NCBI RefSeq assembly: GCF_005519465.1
Contig: NZ_CP027858.1
Location: forward strand, 5,146,001 to 5,210,000
Source: Streptomyces clavuligerus
Lineage (GTDB): Bacteria > Actinomycetota > Actinomycetes > Streptomycetales > Streptomycetaceae
Direction: 5' to 3'
Length of the DNA stretch: 64,000 nt
Shown in pieces: positions 7,846 through 15,409 of this stretch; positions within the stretch are counted from its first letter, which is position 1; each line of letters begins with the position of its first letter. The notes under the pieces were generated by a model. The model had not been told where the DNA came from. It saw nothing but the letters and a program-made list of their open reading frames with translations, and did no database searches. A program made the translations under genes and the position numbers.

Positions 7846-9179
7846 ACGGGCTGCTCCTGACGGGCTGCGGAATGAGGGGCTGCGGAGGGAGAGTCGGCGG
7901 GAGGGGCGGTGCGGAGGCCGGAGTGCGCGGGGGCGCCCGCGCCGGAGAAACGGCGGGGGGTGAAGGGGCGGGCCTCCTCGGGAAGGGACCCGAGGGTCAG
8001 CGCGGCCAGCAGGGCGTCACCGGTCACCGGGGCCAGCAGGACCCCGTTGCGGTGGTGGCCGGTGGCCAGCAGCAGCCCCGGCAGCTCGGTCGGGCCGAGC
8101 AGCGGCGCGTTGTCGGGCGAGCAGGGGCGCAGCCCGGCGCGGGTCTCCGTCAGCGGCAGCTCGGTGATGCCGGGCACGAGTTCATGGGCGTCCCGGAGGA
8201 GTTCGTACACCCCGCCCGCGGTGACGGTGGTGTCCCAGCCCATCTCCTCGCTGGTCGCGCCGACGACGAGTTCGCCGCTGGCCCGGGGGACGAGATAGAC
8301 CTGACCGCCCCGCACCACGGCGCGCACGGTCCGGGAGAGCAGGGGAGGGTGCGCGGGCGAGGCGGAGAGGGCGAGCCGCAGCACCTGGCCCTTGACCGGA
8401 CGGATCGGTACCGCCACCTCCGGCGGTACCCCGTCGAGCCCGCCGCTCAGGCTGCCCGCGGCGAGCACCACCTGCCCCGCGGTGGCCGCGGTGCCGTCGG
8501 AGAGCACCGCTCCGGTCGCGCGTCCCCGGACGACCGTCAGCCGTTCGGCGCGGGCGCGCCGGAAGGCCACCCCCGCGCGTTCGCAGGCGGTGCGGAGGGC
8601 GGCGATCAGCCGCCGGGGGTCCACCTGGTGGTCGCCGTCGACCCGCAGTCCGCCGCGGACGCCCGGCGCCAGCATGGGTTCGAGACGGCGGCACTCCCGG
8701 CCCGTCAGCCACTCCGACTCCAGACCGCACCGCTGCTGGAGCGCGTGCAGCTCACGGAGGTGGGCGCGGTCGTCGGCGTCGAGGGCCACCGCGAGCGTGC
8801 CGCAGGCGCGGTAGCCGACGCGCTCGCCGCTCGCCTCCTCCAGCTCGGCGACGAAGGCGGGGTAGCGGCGGGCGGAGGCGAGGTTGAGGGCGAGCAGGGT
8901 CTCCTCGCCGTAGTGCAGCTCGGTGACGGCGGCGAGCATCCCGGCGGCGACCTGTGCCGCCCCGCCGCCCGGGTCGGGGTCGGCGACGGTCACGGACAGA
9001 CCGTGCCGCGCCGCGCGCCAGGCCGTGACCAGGCCGATGAGCCCGCCGCCGACGATCAGTACGTCGGAGAGCGCGCCGGAGGGGGCCGGGGGCCTCGTGG
9101 ACGGGCCGGGCGCGGAGGCGGTGTCCGCCGTGGAGCGCGGGCCGGGCGGTTCGGCCCGGGTGCCGTGGATCGCTGGCAT
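7842..9179 (-). CDS. thiO: Glycine oxidase ThiO (FAD-dependent)
   Basis: A 445-aa DAO-family flavoprotein that oxidises glycine to the imine used by ThiG. DVLIVGGGLIGLVTAWRAARHG (dinucleotide-binding motif at residues 44-49) begins after a 38-residue Pro/Ala-rich extension. C-terminal GLRPCSPDNAPLLGPTELPGLLLATGHHRNGVLLAP is the second FAD contact. The start MPAIHGTR at 9179 is chosen because the TPP riboswitch ends just upstream and because GGGAGG lies 8-13 nt before the ATG. The longer open frame reads through the riboswitch and is spurious. First gene of the operon; the tail after the FAD domain is low-complexity. Confidence 0.92.
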   Translation of the reverse strand: MPAIHGTRAEPPGPRSTADTASAPGPSTRPPAPSGALSDVLIVGGGLIGLVTAWRAARHGLSVTVADPDPGGGAAQVAAGMLAAVTELHYGEETLLALNLASARRYPAFVAELEEASGERVGYRACGTLAVALDADDRAHLRELHALQQRCGLESEWLTGRECRRLEPMLAPGVRGGLRVDGDHQVDPRRLIAALRTACERAGVAFRRARAERLTVVRGRATGAVLSDGTAATAGQVVLAAGSLSGGLDGVPPEVAVPIRPVKGQVLRLALSASPAHPPLLSRTVRAVVRGGQVYLVPRASGELVVGATSEEMGWDTTVTAGGVYELLRDAHELVPGITELPLTETRAGLRPCSPDNAPLLGPTELPGLLLATGHHRNGVLLAPVTGDALLAALTLGSLPEEARPFTPRRFSGAGAPAHSGLRTAPPADSPSAAPHSAARQEQPV

Positions 9180-9191
9180 GGGTGTTCGGCT

Positions 9192-9285
9192 CCTCCCTTC
9201 GCCGGTATGACCCGGATCAGGTTCGTACGGTCGGAGGCCGGCCAGCCTCCCTCTCAGCCCGGTGCGTCCGGGCTCCCGCGAGTGC
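9192..9285 (-). ncRNA. TPP riboswitch (THI element) controlling thiOSG
   Basis: Reading the minus strand, conserved THI-box elements appear in order: GCGGGAGCCCGG, GGGCTGAGAGGG, a variable stem, CCGACCGTACGAACCTGATC, CGGGTCATACCGGCGAAGGGAGG. The last element contains or abuts the thiO ribosome-binding purine tract. A TPP-bound fold would therefore be expected to sequester it, so control is probably of translation initiation. No terminator hairpin with a U-tract is seen between aptamer and ATG. Confidence 0.94.
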
Positions 9286-9297
9286 TTTACGGTGGCC

Positions 9298-9327
9298 ACC
9301 CTAACCCCAGGGTTCCACCGGCGGTAA
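9298..9327 (-). promoter_or_regulatory. Candidate thi operon promoter
   Basis: Minus-strand TTACCG (9327-9322), an 18-nt spacer and TAGGGT (9303-9298) would start transcription near 9291, just before the first riboswitch helix. The position relative to the aptamer is the main support; the -35 is a weak match. Confidence 0.45.
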
Positions 9328-9505
9328 GTGCCCGATGGTGCCGGAGGGTTCACCGGGAAGCGCGACGGGCCTTCCGGTGTGCCGGACGGATGGCGCGGAT
9401 TCAGTGGATTCGGCGGAATTGCCGCAAGGTGCCGGTCCGCACCGGCCGCGCCGGCCGCACCGGTCCAGGGAAGCGCGGGAGCACGGAAGCGAAGGATCAC
9501 GGAAC

Positions 9506-9844
9506 ATGGCACGGTCGCTCGATGGACTCGTTCTCGCGCCGGTGGTGGACCAGGCCCCGGGACAGGTGGGGACGGGCACCCGTTTCTCGTACCACGAACA
9601 GGACGGCCGGATCTGGGCCGAGTACAGCGGGGGCGACGTGGTCCGCGGCCATCTGGTCGGGACCCGCGAGGGCGACCGCCTCGACTTCCGCTATGTGCAG
9701 TTGCGGACCGACGGCACCACCGCCTCGGGGCACTGCGTCTCGTCCGTGACCGAACTGCCCGACGGCCGGGTGCGGCTGGACGAGACCTGGGCGTGGGAGT
9801 CCGCCGACGGCAGCGGCACCAGCGTGGTCGAGCAGCTCCGCTGA
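9506..9844 (+). CDS. Conserved hypothetical protein, 112 aa
   Basis: The ATG at 9506 opens a 112-residue protein. Alternating polar/hydrophobic strands suggest a small beta-barrel: GTRFSYHEQDGRIWAEYSGGDV, LDFRYVQLRTDGTTASGHCVS and GRVRLDETWAWES. It resembles a family seen across actinobacteria that is sometimes labelled N-acetylglutamate synthase; nothing in the sequence supports an acetyltransferase fold. There is no signal peptide or membrane segment. It lies alone between the thi operon promoter (divergent) and a flavoprotein gene. Function is not recognised. Confidence 0.7.
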   Translation: MARSLDGLVLAPVVDQAPGQVGTGTRFSYHEQDGRIWAEYSGGDVVRGHLVGTREGDRLDFRYVQLRTDGTTASGHCVSSVTELPDGRVRLDETWAWESADGSGTSVVEQLR

Positions 9845-9870
9845 CCCCGCAGGACCCGTTCGGAGCGCCC

Positions 9871-9920
9871 CGTTCCCGTTCGCGTTCCTGTCCGCGTTCC
9901 TGTCCGTGTTCCCGTTCCCG
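9871..9920 (+). repeat. Low-complexity CGTTCC repeat tract
   Basis: About 50 nt of repeated CGTTCCYGT-like units (CGTTCCCGTT, CGCGTTCCTG, TCCGCGTTCC, TGTCCGTGTT, CCCGTTCCCG). It lies between the 112-aa gene and the flavoprotein gene and looks like slippage-derived sequence. No function is evident. Confidence 0.6.
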
Positions 9921-9985
9921 GGCGGTTCGGGGAGGAGGGCGCTCCGGCGCTCCGGAGCACTGACGTACGGTCATCCCCGAGTGCG

Positions 9986-9991
9986 TAAGGT
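9986..9991 (+). promoter_or_regulatory. -10 element of a leaderless promoter
   Basis: TAAGGT ends 6 nt before the GTG at 9998 and no ribosome site is visible, so the transcript probably begins at the start codon. Confidence 0.45.
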
Positions 9992-9997
9992 TGACGC

Positions 9998-11287
9998 GTG
10001 AGCGAGCAGCCAGAGCAGACGGAGCGCCCGGCCCGCCCGGGGCGGAGCGGGCGGCGGCACGTGGTCGTCGTCGGCGCGGGCATGGCGGGCGTGCAGACCG
10101 CCGTCGCCCTGCGCGAGCAGGGCTTCACCGGGCCGGTCACCCTCATCGGGGCCGAGCCGCACCAGCCGTACGACCGGCCGCCGCTCTCCAAGGCGGTGCT
10201 GCTCGGCGCGGCCGAGGGCTCCGCGTTCCCGATCGACTTCGACGCCCTCGACGTGGAGCTGCGGCTCGGCCTCGCCGTGACCGGCGTCCGCGCCGCCGCG
10301 CGGGAGCTCGACACCGAGGCGGGGCCCGTCCCGTACGACGTCCTCGTCATCGCCACCGGGGCGGAGCCGCTGACCCTGCCGGGCACCGGGGACGTGCCGG
10401 GCGTCCATCTGCTGCGCACCCTCGACGACGCCGCCCGGCTGCGGCCCGTGCTGGAGCGGAAGCACGACATCGTGGTCGTCGGCGCGGGCTGGATCGGCGC
10501 CGAGTTCGCCACCGCCGCCCGGGCGGCCGGGTGCGCGGTCACCGTCGTGGAGGCCGCCGACCGCCCGCTCGCCGGGGCACTGCCCACCGAGGTCACCGCC
10601 CCCATGGCCGACTGGTACGCCGAGCACGGCGTCGAGCTGATCACCGGGGCCCGGGTGGCGGCCGTCGAGTCGGGCGCCGTGCTCCTCGCGGACGGCCGCC
10701 GGCTCCCCGCCGGGGCGGTCGTCGTCGGCGTCGGGGCCCGCCCCGCCACCGGCTGGCTGGCCGGTTCCGGCATCGAGACCGGGCCGGACGGCTCGATCAC
10801 CGCCGACGCGTATCTGCGGACCTCGCTCCCGGAGGTGTACGCCGTGGGGGACTGCGCCTCCTTCCCCTCCGCGCGCTACGGGCGGCGGCTGCTCGTCCAC
10901 CACTGGGACAACGCCCTCCAGGGGCCGAGGGCCGTCGCGGCCAACGTGATCGCGACGGAGGCCGCCGCCGGGGCCGGGGGAGCGGCCCCGGAGCCGCCGC
11001 CGCAGCGCTATGACCCCGTGCCCTACTTCTGGTCCGAGCAGTTCGGGCGTTTTGTGCAGTACGCCGGGGACCACAGCGGGGCCGACACCCTGCTGTGGCG
11101 GGGCCGCCCCGAGGACGGGCCCGCCTGGACGGTGCTGTGGCTGCGCGAAGGGGTCCTGGTCGCGATGGTGAGCGTGGACCGGCCCCGGGACCTGGCGCAG
11201 GGCCGCAAGCTCGCGCTCGCGGGCGCCCGGCTCGACCCGCGGCGGGCCTCCGACCCCTCCGTACCCCTGAAGGCCGCGTCCATCTGA
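9998..11287 (+). CDS. FAD/NAD(P)-dependent oxidoreductase, ferredoxin reductase-like
   Basis: A 429-aa two-dinucleotide-domain flavoprotein. VVVVGAGMAGVQTAVALRE (26-31 is GAGMAG) binds FAD and VVVGAGWIGAEFAT, near residue 165, binds NAD(P)H. YAVGDCASF is the second FAD motif, followed by a C-terminal dimerisation region. The family passes electrons from NAD(P)H to a ferredoxin or rubredoxin partner. No ferredoxin or P450 gene is adjacent; the nearest candidate partner is bfd, 7.5 kb away, which is only a suggestion. The start GTG at 9998 fits a leaderless message. Confidence 0.85.
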   Translation: MSEQPEQTERPARPGRSGRRHVVVVGAGMAGVQTAVALREQGFTGPVTLIGAEPHQPYDRPPLSKAVLLGAAEGSAFPIDFDALDVELRLGLAVTGVRAAARELDTEAGPVPYDVLVIATGAEPLTLPGTGDVPGVHLLRTLDDAARLRPVLERKHDIVVVGAGWIGAEFATAARAAGCAVTVVEAADRPLAGALPTEVTAPMADWYAEHGVELITGARVAAVESGAVLLADGRRLPAGAVVVGVGARPATGWLAGSGIETGPDGSITADAYLRTSLPEVYAVGDCASFPSARYGRRLLVHHWDNALQGPRAVAANVIATEAAAGAGGAAPEPPPQRYDPVPYFWSEQFGRFVQYAGDHSGADTLLWRGRPEDGPAWTVLWLREGVLVAMVSVDRPRDLAQGRKLALAGARLDPRRASDPSVPLKAASI

Positions 11288-11409
11288 ACCGCCGCTTCCC
11301 CGGGGGTACCGCCCTGAGCTGGGAAGACCCCGGCCCGCTCGTATCTCGTCGACGAGCTGGGGGAGACCCCCGGGTACCGGCTGTCAGTCCTGGATGGCAC
11401 GCTTGTCCT

Positions 11410-11775
11410 GTGACCGAGATTGACGCAAAGATCGATGCTCTCGTCCCCGCGTGGTTGACGCTCCCCGATATCGCGGAGCATCTCCAGGTCGAGGTGACAC
11501 GTGTGAGGCAGCTGGTGAAGGAGGGCCAGCTCATCGCCGTGCGCCGGGGGGAGAACAGGGTGCTCATGGTGCCCGCCGCCTTCATCAGCGGCGAGAAGGT
11601 CGTCAAGGGTCTCTCCGGGACCCTGACGCTGCTGAGGGACGACGGATTCACCGATGAAGAGATGCTGGAGTGGCTCTTCACACCCGACCCGACCTTGCCC
11701 GGCACTCCGGTGCAGGCACTCGGTGAGAATCGCGGCACGGAAGTGAAGCGCCGGGCACAGGCCCTCGCCTTCTGA
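11410..11775 (+). CDS. Rv2175c-type DNA-binding protein
   Basis: A 121-aa protein. The N-terminal part WLTLPDIAEHLQVEVTRVRQLVKEGQLIAVRRGENRVLMVPAAF is an excisionase/MerR-like winged helix-turn-helix. FTDEEMLEWLFTPDPTLPGTPVQAL follows, and the C-terminus is short. This arrangement matches mycobacterial Rv2175c, a DNA-binding protein that is phosphorylated by the kinase PknL. GTG at 11410 (VTEIDAKIDALV) is chosen because family similarity begins there. A PASTA kinase gene 4.7 kb to the left is a natural candidate partner. Target DNA is unknown. Confidence 0.85.
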   Translation: MTEIDAKIDALVPAWLTLPDIAEHLQVEVTRVRQLVKEGQLIAVRRGENRVLMVPAAFISGEKVVKGLSGTLTLLRDDGFTDEEMLEWLFTPDPTLPGTPVQALGENRGTEVKRRAQALAF

Positions 11776-11814
11776 TCCGTCCGAACAGCCGAGCCGTCCG
11801 CGGAATGATGGCGT

Positions 11815-11866
11815 CCGCCCGTCCGTCCGCCCCGGTCCGTTCCCGGGCCGGGGCACGGGCGGGCGG
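11815..11866 (+). terminator. GC-rich hairpin after the Rv2175c-type gene
   Basis: Inner arms GCCCCGG (11829-11835) and CCGGGGC (11848-11854) are flanked by CCGCCCG (11815-11821) and CGGGCGG (11860-11866). It is a plausible terminator without a T-tract. The remaining intergenic sequence to thiE shows nothing else clear. Confidence 0.42.
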
Positions 11867-11975
11867 CGCGCCGCGCGGCAAGCCCTGAGGTGGGGCCACC
11901 ACCTCGCACGATGCGAAGACCGGACCGGGTCCACGGCTCCGGTCGCCGCACCACCGAACCGGGGGATACACCATC

Positions 11976-12644
11976 ATGTCCACGGCCCGCGCCGCGCTCC
12001 TCGACGCCCGGCTCTACCTCTGCACGGACGCCCGCAGACAGCAGGGGGACCTCCCCGAGTTCCTGGACGCGGTCCTCGGCGCCGGGGTCGACGTCGTGCA
12101 GCTCCGGGACAAGGGCCTGGAGGCCGCCGAGGAGCTGGAGCACCTGCGGGTTTTCGCCGACGCCTGCCGCCGCCACGGGACCCTGCTGTCGGTGAACGAC
12201 CGGGCGGACATCGCCCACGCCATCGGCGCCGATGTGCTCCATCTGGGGCAGGGCGACCTCCCCGTCCCGGCGGCCCGCGCCGTCATCGGCGAGGCCCCGC
12301 TCATCGGGCGCTCCACCCACAGCACCGCCGAGGCGGCGGCAGCCGCCGTCCAGCCGGGTGTGGACTACTTCTGCACCGGACCCTGCTGGCCCACCCCCAC
12401 CAAGCCCGGCCGCCACGCGCCCGGTCTGGAGCTGGTGCGCGCCACCGCCGCGCTCGGCACGGACCGCCCCTGGTTCGCCATCGGCGGCATCGACCACCAG
12501 AACCTCGACGAGGTGCTGGACGCCGGAGCCCGCCGGATCGTCGTCGTCCGGGCCATCACCGAGGCCGACGACCCGGCCGCCGCCACCGCCGAGCTGGCCG
12601 CCCGTATCCGTGCCCTTCCGCTGCCGGACGGCTCCGCGGCGTGA
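11976..12644 (+). CDS. thiE: Thiamine-phosphate synthase
   Basis: A 222-aa TIM-barrel enzyme joining hydroxymethylpyrimidine diphosphate and thiazole phosphate to thiamine phosphate. [13 protein letters not shown] carries the diphosphate-binding Arg/Lys, [26 protein letters not shown] the metal and substrate loop, and STHSTAEA and PWFAIGGID the phosphate sites. It is complete and separate from the thiOSG operon, on the other strand. No THI element is visible in front of it, so it may escape the TPP control of thiOSG. Confidence 0.94.
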   Translation: MSTARAALLDARLYLCTDARRQQGDLPEFLDAVLGAGVDVVQLRDKGLEAAEELEHLRVFADACRRHGTLLSVNDRADIAHAIGADVLHLGQGDLPVPAARAVIGEAPLIGRSTHSTAEAAAAAVQPGVDYFCTGPCWPTPTKPGRHAPGLELVRATAALGTDRPWFAIGGIDHQNLDEVLDAGARRIVVVRAITEADDPAAATAELAARIRALPLPDGSAA

Positions 12645-12691
12645 GAGGCGTTCCGGTGCTGAACACCCGGTGTCCGAAGGGTGGACTCCGG

Positions 12692-12720
12692 TTGGGTGGC
12701 CCCCCGAGCCTGGATAGCCT
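12692..12720 (+). promoter_or_regulatory. metF promoter, leaderless type
   Basis: TTGGGT (12692-12697), a 17-nt spacer and TAGCCT (12715-12720) end 6 nt before the metF ATG. Initiation would fall at the A of the start codon, and no Shine-Dalgarno sequence is present. Confidence 0.55.
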
Positions 12721-12726
12721 GCGTCC

Positions 12727-13644
12727 ATGGCCCTAGGAACCCCCTCGACCAGGACAGATCGTGCGCGAACGGTCCGCGGGATGCTCGCGACCGGGAGAAC
12801 GACCTACTCGTTCGAGTTCTGGGCCCCCAAGACGGAGAAGGGCGAGCGCAACCTCTGGAACGCGCTGCGCCGGGTCGAGGCGGTCGCCCCGAGCTTTGTC
12901 TCGGTGACCTACGGAGCCGGCGGCTCCACCCGCGAGGGCACGGTCAGGGCCACCGAGCAGATCGCCTCCGACACCACCCTGACGCCCGTCGCCCACCTCA
13001 CGGCCGTCAACCACTCCATCGCCGAACTGCGGAATATGATCGGCCAGTACGCCGACGCCGGAATCCGCAATATCCTCGCCGTCCGGGGCGACCCGCCCGG
13101 CGACCCGATGGGGGAGTGGGTCGAGCACCCCGAGGGGGTGCGGTACGCGGCCGAACTGGTGCGTCTCATCAAGGAGTCCGGGGACTTCTGTGTGGGTGTC
13201 GCCGCCTTCCCGGAAATGCATCCGCGTTCCACGGACTGGGACACCGACGTCCGGCACTTCGTCGCCAAATGCCGGGCCGGGGCCGACTACGCCATCACCC
13301 AGATGTTCTTCCAGCCCCAGGACTACGTCCGGCTGCGGGACCGGGTGGCGGCGGCGGGGTGCGAGACCCCGATCATCCCCGAGATCATGCCGATCACCAG
13401 CGTCAAGCAGCTCGAACGATTCGCCCAGCTCAGCAATGCCCAGGTCCCGGCAGAGCTGAAAGAGCGCATCCTCCGCGTCAAGGACGACGCGGCCGCTGTA
13501 CGCTCGTTGGGAATCGAGTTCGCGACCGAGTTCTGTGCGGAACTGCTCTCCGAGGGTGTTCCCGGGCTGCACTTCATCACGCTCAACAACTCCACCGCGA
13601 CACTGGAGATATACGAGAATCTCGGGCTGCACAAGCAGCCCTGA
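12727..13644 (+). CDS. metF: Methylenetetrahydrofolate reductase
   Basis: A 305-aa FAD-dependent TIM-barrel enzyme that reduces 5,10-methylene-THF to 5-methyl-THF for methionine synthesis. Family motifs include [18 protein letters not shown] with the conserved FEF Glu, [29 protein letters not shown], and [36 protein letters not shown] completes the barrel. Length is normal for the bacterial catalytic-domain-only form. It is probably translated from a leaderless mRNA. The downstream membrane-protein gene starts 50 nt later and may be cotranscribed. Confidence 0.95.
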   Translation: MALGTPSTRTDRARTVRGMLATGRTTYSFEFWAPKTEKGERNLWNALRRVEAVAPSFVSVTYGAGGSTREGTVRATEQIASDTTLTPVAHLTAVNHSIAELRNMIGQYADAGIRNILAVRGDPPGDPMGEWVEHPEGVRYAAELVRLIKESGDFCVGVAAFPEMHPRSTDWDTDVRHFVAKCRAGADYAITQMFFQPQDYVRLRDRVAAAGCETPIIPEIMPITSVKQLERFAQLSNAQVPAELKERILRVKDDAAAVRSLGIEFATEFCAELLSEGVPGLHFITLNNSTATLEIYENLGLHKQP

Positions 13645-13694
13645 CCGGCCATATCCGCCTCGGTCGGGGCGACGGCCGAAGGAGAGGGGCGGGC

Positions 13695-14621
13695 ATGGGC
13701 TGGACGGTCCTCTACATCGCGTTCGGCGCCGTCGCGCTGTGGCTGCTCAGTGAGGTGCTGTTGCAGTACAAGGCACGGCTGCGATGGAGACTGCTCGCCT
13801 TCGGCGGGTTCCTGGGTGTGGTCGTCGGTGTGCTGCTCTCCTCCGTGGTGGTGATCGGGCTCGGCGCGATCGCCTTCGCGATCGGACAGACCTATGTGAC
13901 GCTCTCCTTCCGGAAGGGCTTCGCCAAGGGCTGGGCGCTCGGCGCGCGCTCCGGTGCCGAGGACGCGGCGGACGGCGCCGGTGCCGCGGGCGGCGGCCCG
14001 AGCCGTCGCCGCAGGGCGGGCAGGGGCGGGCGCGCCGACGGGCCGGCGGCCGTCGAAGGCCCGCGTGAGCCGGCGCTGGAGGTCTCGCAGCTGGAGGAGG
14101 AGATCCCCGCGGCGATGGCCGGGTTCGACCCGGACCCGGGTCAGGAGCCGATCTACCAGCCGCAGCCGATGCCGGACGACACCAACGGCTACGGCATCTA
14201 CTCCGGGGACTTCGACGCCCCCGCCGCCGGGCAGGGCGGCCACCCGCACCAGGGCGGCGAGTTCGCGGACTTCCCCCCGTACGACCCCTATGGGAACGGG
14301 CAGCAGCCGGGTGTACCGCAGCCGGACCCGGCCTTCGGGGTCCCCGGACAGACCCAGCAGTTCCCCGCGTACACGGACTCCTACGGCACCGGCCAGCAGC
14401 CGTACCAGACCCCGTTCGACGGCGCCGACGGCTTCGGCGGTACCCACCACCCCTATCCGGCCGATCCGTACTACGCCCAGCAGTCCTATGACACGGACAC
14501 GCCTCCGGGCGGCATCTGGGTGCCCCAGCAGCGGGACACCGACCTTCCGCAGCAGCACCAGGACCAGCCCTCCCCCTTCGACCACGACCCCGGCGCCCCC
14601 GGACAGCCGTACCGCTACTGA
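13695..14621 (+). CDS. Membrane protein with two or more N-terminal helices and a Pro/Gln/Tyr-rich tail
   Basis: A 308-aa protein. Residues 1-80 contain hydrophobic segments WTVLYIAFGAVALWLLSEVLL and LLAFGGFLGVVVGVLLSSVVVIGLGAIAFAIG, so two to three membrane helices. From about residue 95 it is Gly/Ala/Arg-rich. From about 130 to the end it is a low-complexity acidic tail full of QP, QQ, YG and DP steps (DPGQEPIYQPQPMP, FADFPPYDPYGNGQQPGVPQ), probably disordered and cytoplasmic. ATG at 13695 follows a GGAGAGG ribosome site. This type of protein sits downstream of metF in other Streptomyces; its function is not known to me. Confidence 0.8.
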   Translation: MGWTVLYIAFGAVALWLLSEVLLQYKARLRWRLLAFGGFLGVVVGVLLSSVVVIGLGAIAFAIGQTYVTLSFRKGFAKGWALGARSGAEDAADGAGAAGGGPSRRRRAGRGGRADGPAAVEGPREPALEVSQLEEEIPAAMAGFDPDPGQEPIYQPQPMPDDTNGYGIYSGDFDAPAAGQGGHPHQGGEFADFPPYDPYGNGQQPGVPQPDPAFGVPGQTQQFPAYTDSYGTGQQPYQTPFDGADGFGGTHHPYPADPYYAQQSYDTDTPPGGIWVPQQRDTDLPQQHQDQPSPFDHDPGAPGQPYRY

Positions 14622-15409
14622 GCCCCCCGCCCTGTGCCGCCGCCCCGGCGGCCCTGCGCGTTTCCCCGGCCCTGGCCGCCGGATGCCCCCGGCCCGCGCC
14701 CGGCGCGGATCCGGCCCGTTCCGCCGGTGGCGCCTCGCCGTCCTGCCCGGTTGGTGGTGCCCGGGTGCGTCCTGCGGGTCCTGTGGTGCGAAGGGGGGGC
14801 TCCCGCGCCATGTCGCCACCGGCCGCGCGGCCACCCCCAGGGTCGGCCGTGCGCCTGGGGAAGGCCGCGCCGCAGGGGCTCCCCGCGAGCGGGAGAGGCC
14901 CGGCCGTGCCGCGCGCCGTGGCGCCTTCCCCGGGCCCGGCGGTGCGAGGGCCTCACACTTCGGCGGCGCCTGTGCTCGGTGGGCAGGGGCCGTGTGCCAC
15001 GGTTCCGTTCTGCCCAGGGGTACGGAGGCCCGATGGGGCTTCGCTCATGGGACAGGTCCGTTCCGCCGACGGCGGGAGCCGGGGCGGGTCGTCGCCGTCC
15101 CGCCCGGTCGGTGCTGCCCGGCCGCACCCTCCGGGTCCGGCGGTGCGAGGGGGGAGTGCTTCGGCGCTGTGTCGCCGTCGGCCGGGTGGCAACCTCCCGG
15201 TGGTGGCCGCGCGGCCGGGGAGGGTCCGTGTCGTGGGGGCTCCCCGCGAAGCGGGAGATGATCCGACCGTGCCGCGCGCCCGGGCGCTGCCCCGGCGTTC
15301 CGTCATCCGCCCGTCGTGCACCAGCGGCTGACGGGCCGCCGGGCCGGTCGGCGGGCCCGCGTGGGAGGGGTGTGCGCGGGAAGCGCCGGGAGACACCGTG
15401 CCCCGGGGT
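14622..15409. repeat. Gene-free 0.8 kb region with decayed direct duplications
   Basis: No convincing gene is seen. Two diverged copies of a roughly 230-nt unit are recognisable. Copy A comprises 14713-14824 plus 14874-14937 and copy B comprises 15055-15183 plus 15236-15298. Shared anchors include GTTCCGCCG, GCCGTC(C/T)(T/C)GCCCGGT, GGTGCGA followed by a G-run, ATGTCGCC/GTGTCGCC, GGGGCTCCCCGCGA and CCGTGCCGCGCGCC. A partial third copy starts with GGTGCGAGGG at 14941. Open frames on both strands are long only because of GC content and lack starts, motifs and normal codon usage. Confidence 0.6.

Noticed and set aside
9871..9920. CGTTCC repeats as a regulatory array
   Set aside because: Units are irregular in spacing and lie upstream of a leaderless promoter with no sign of operator symmetry.
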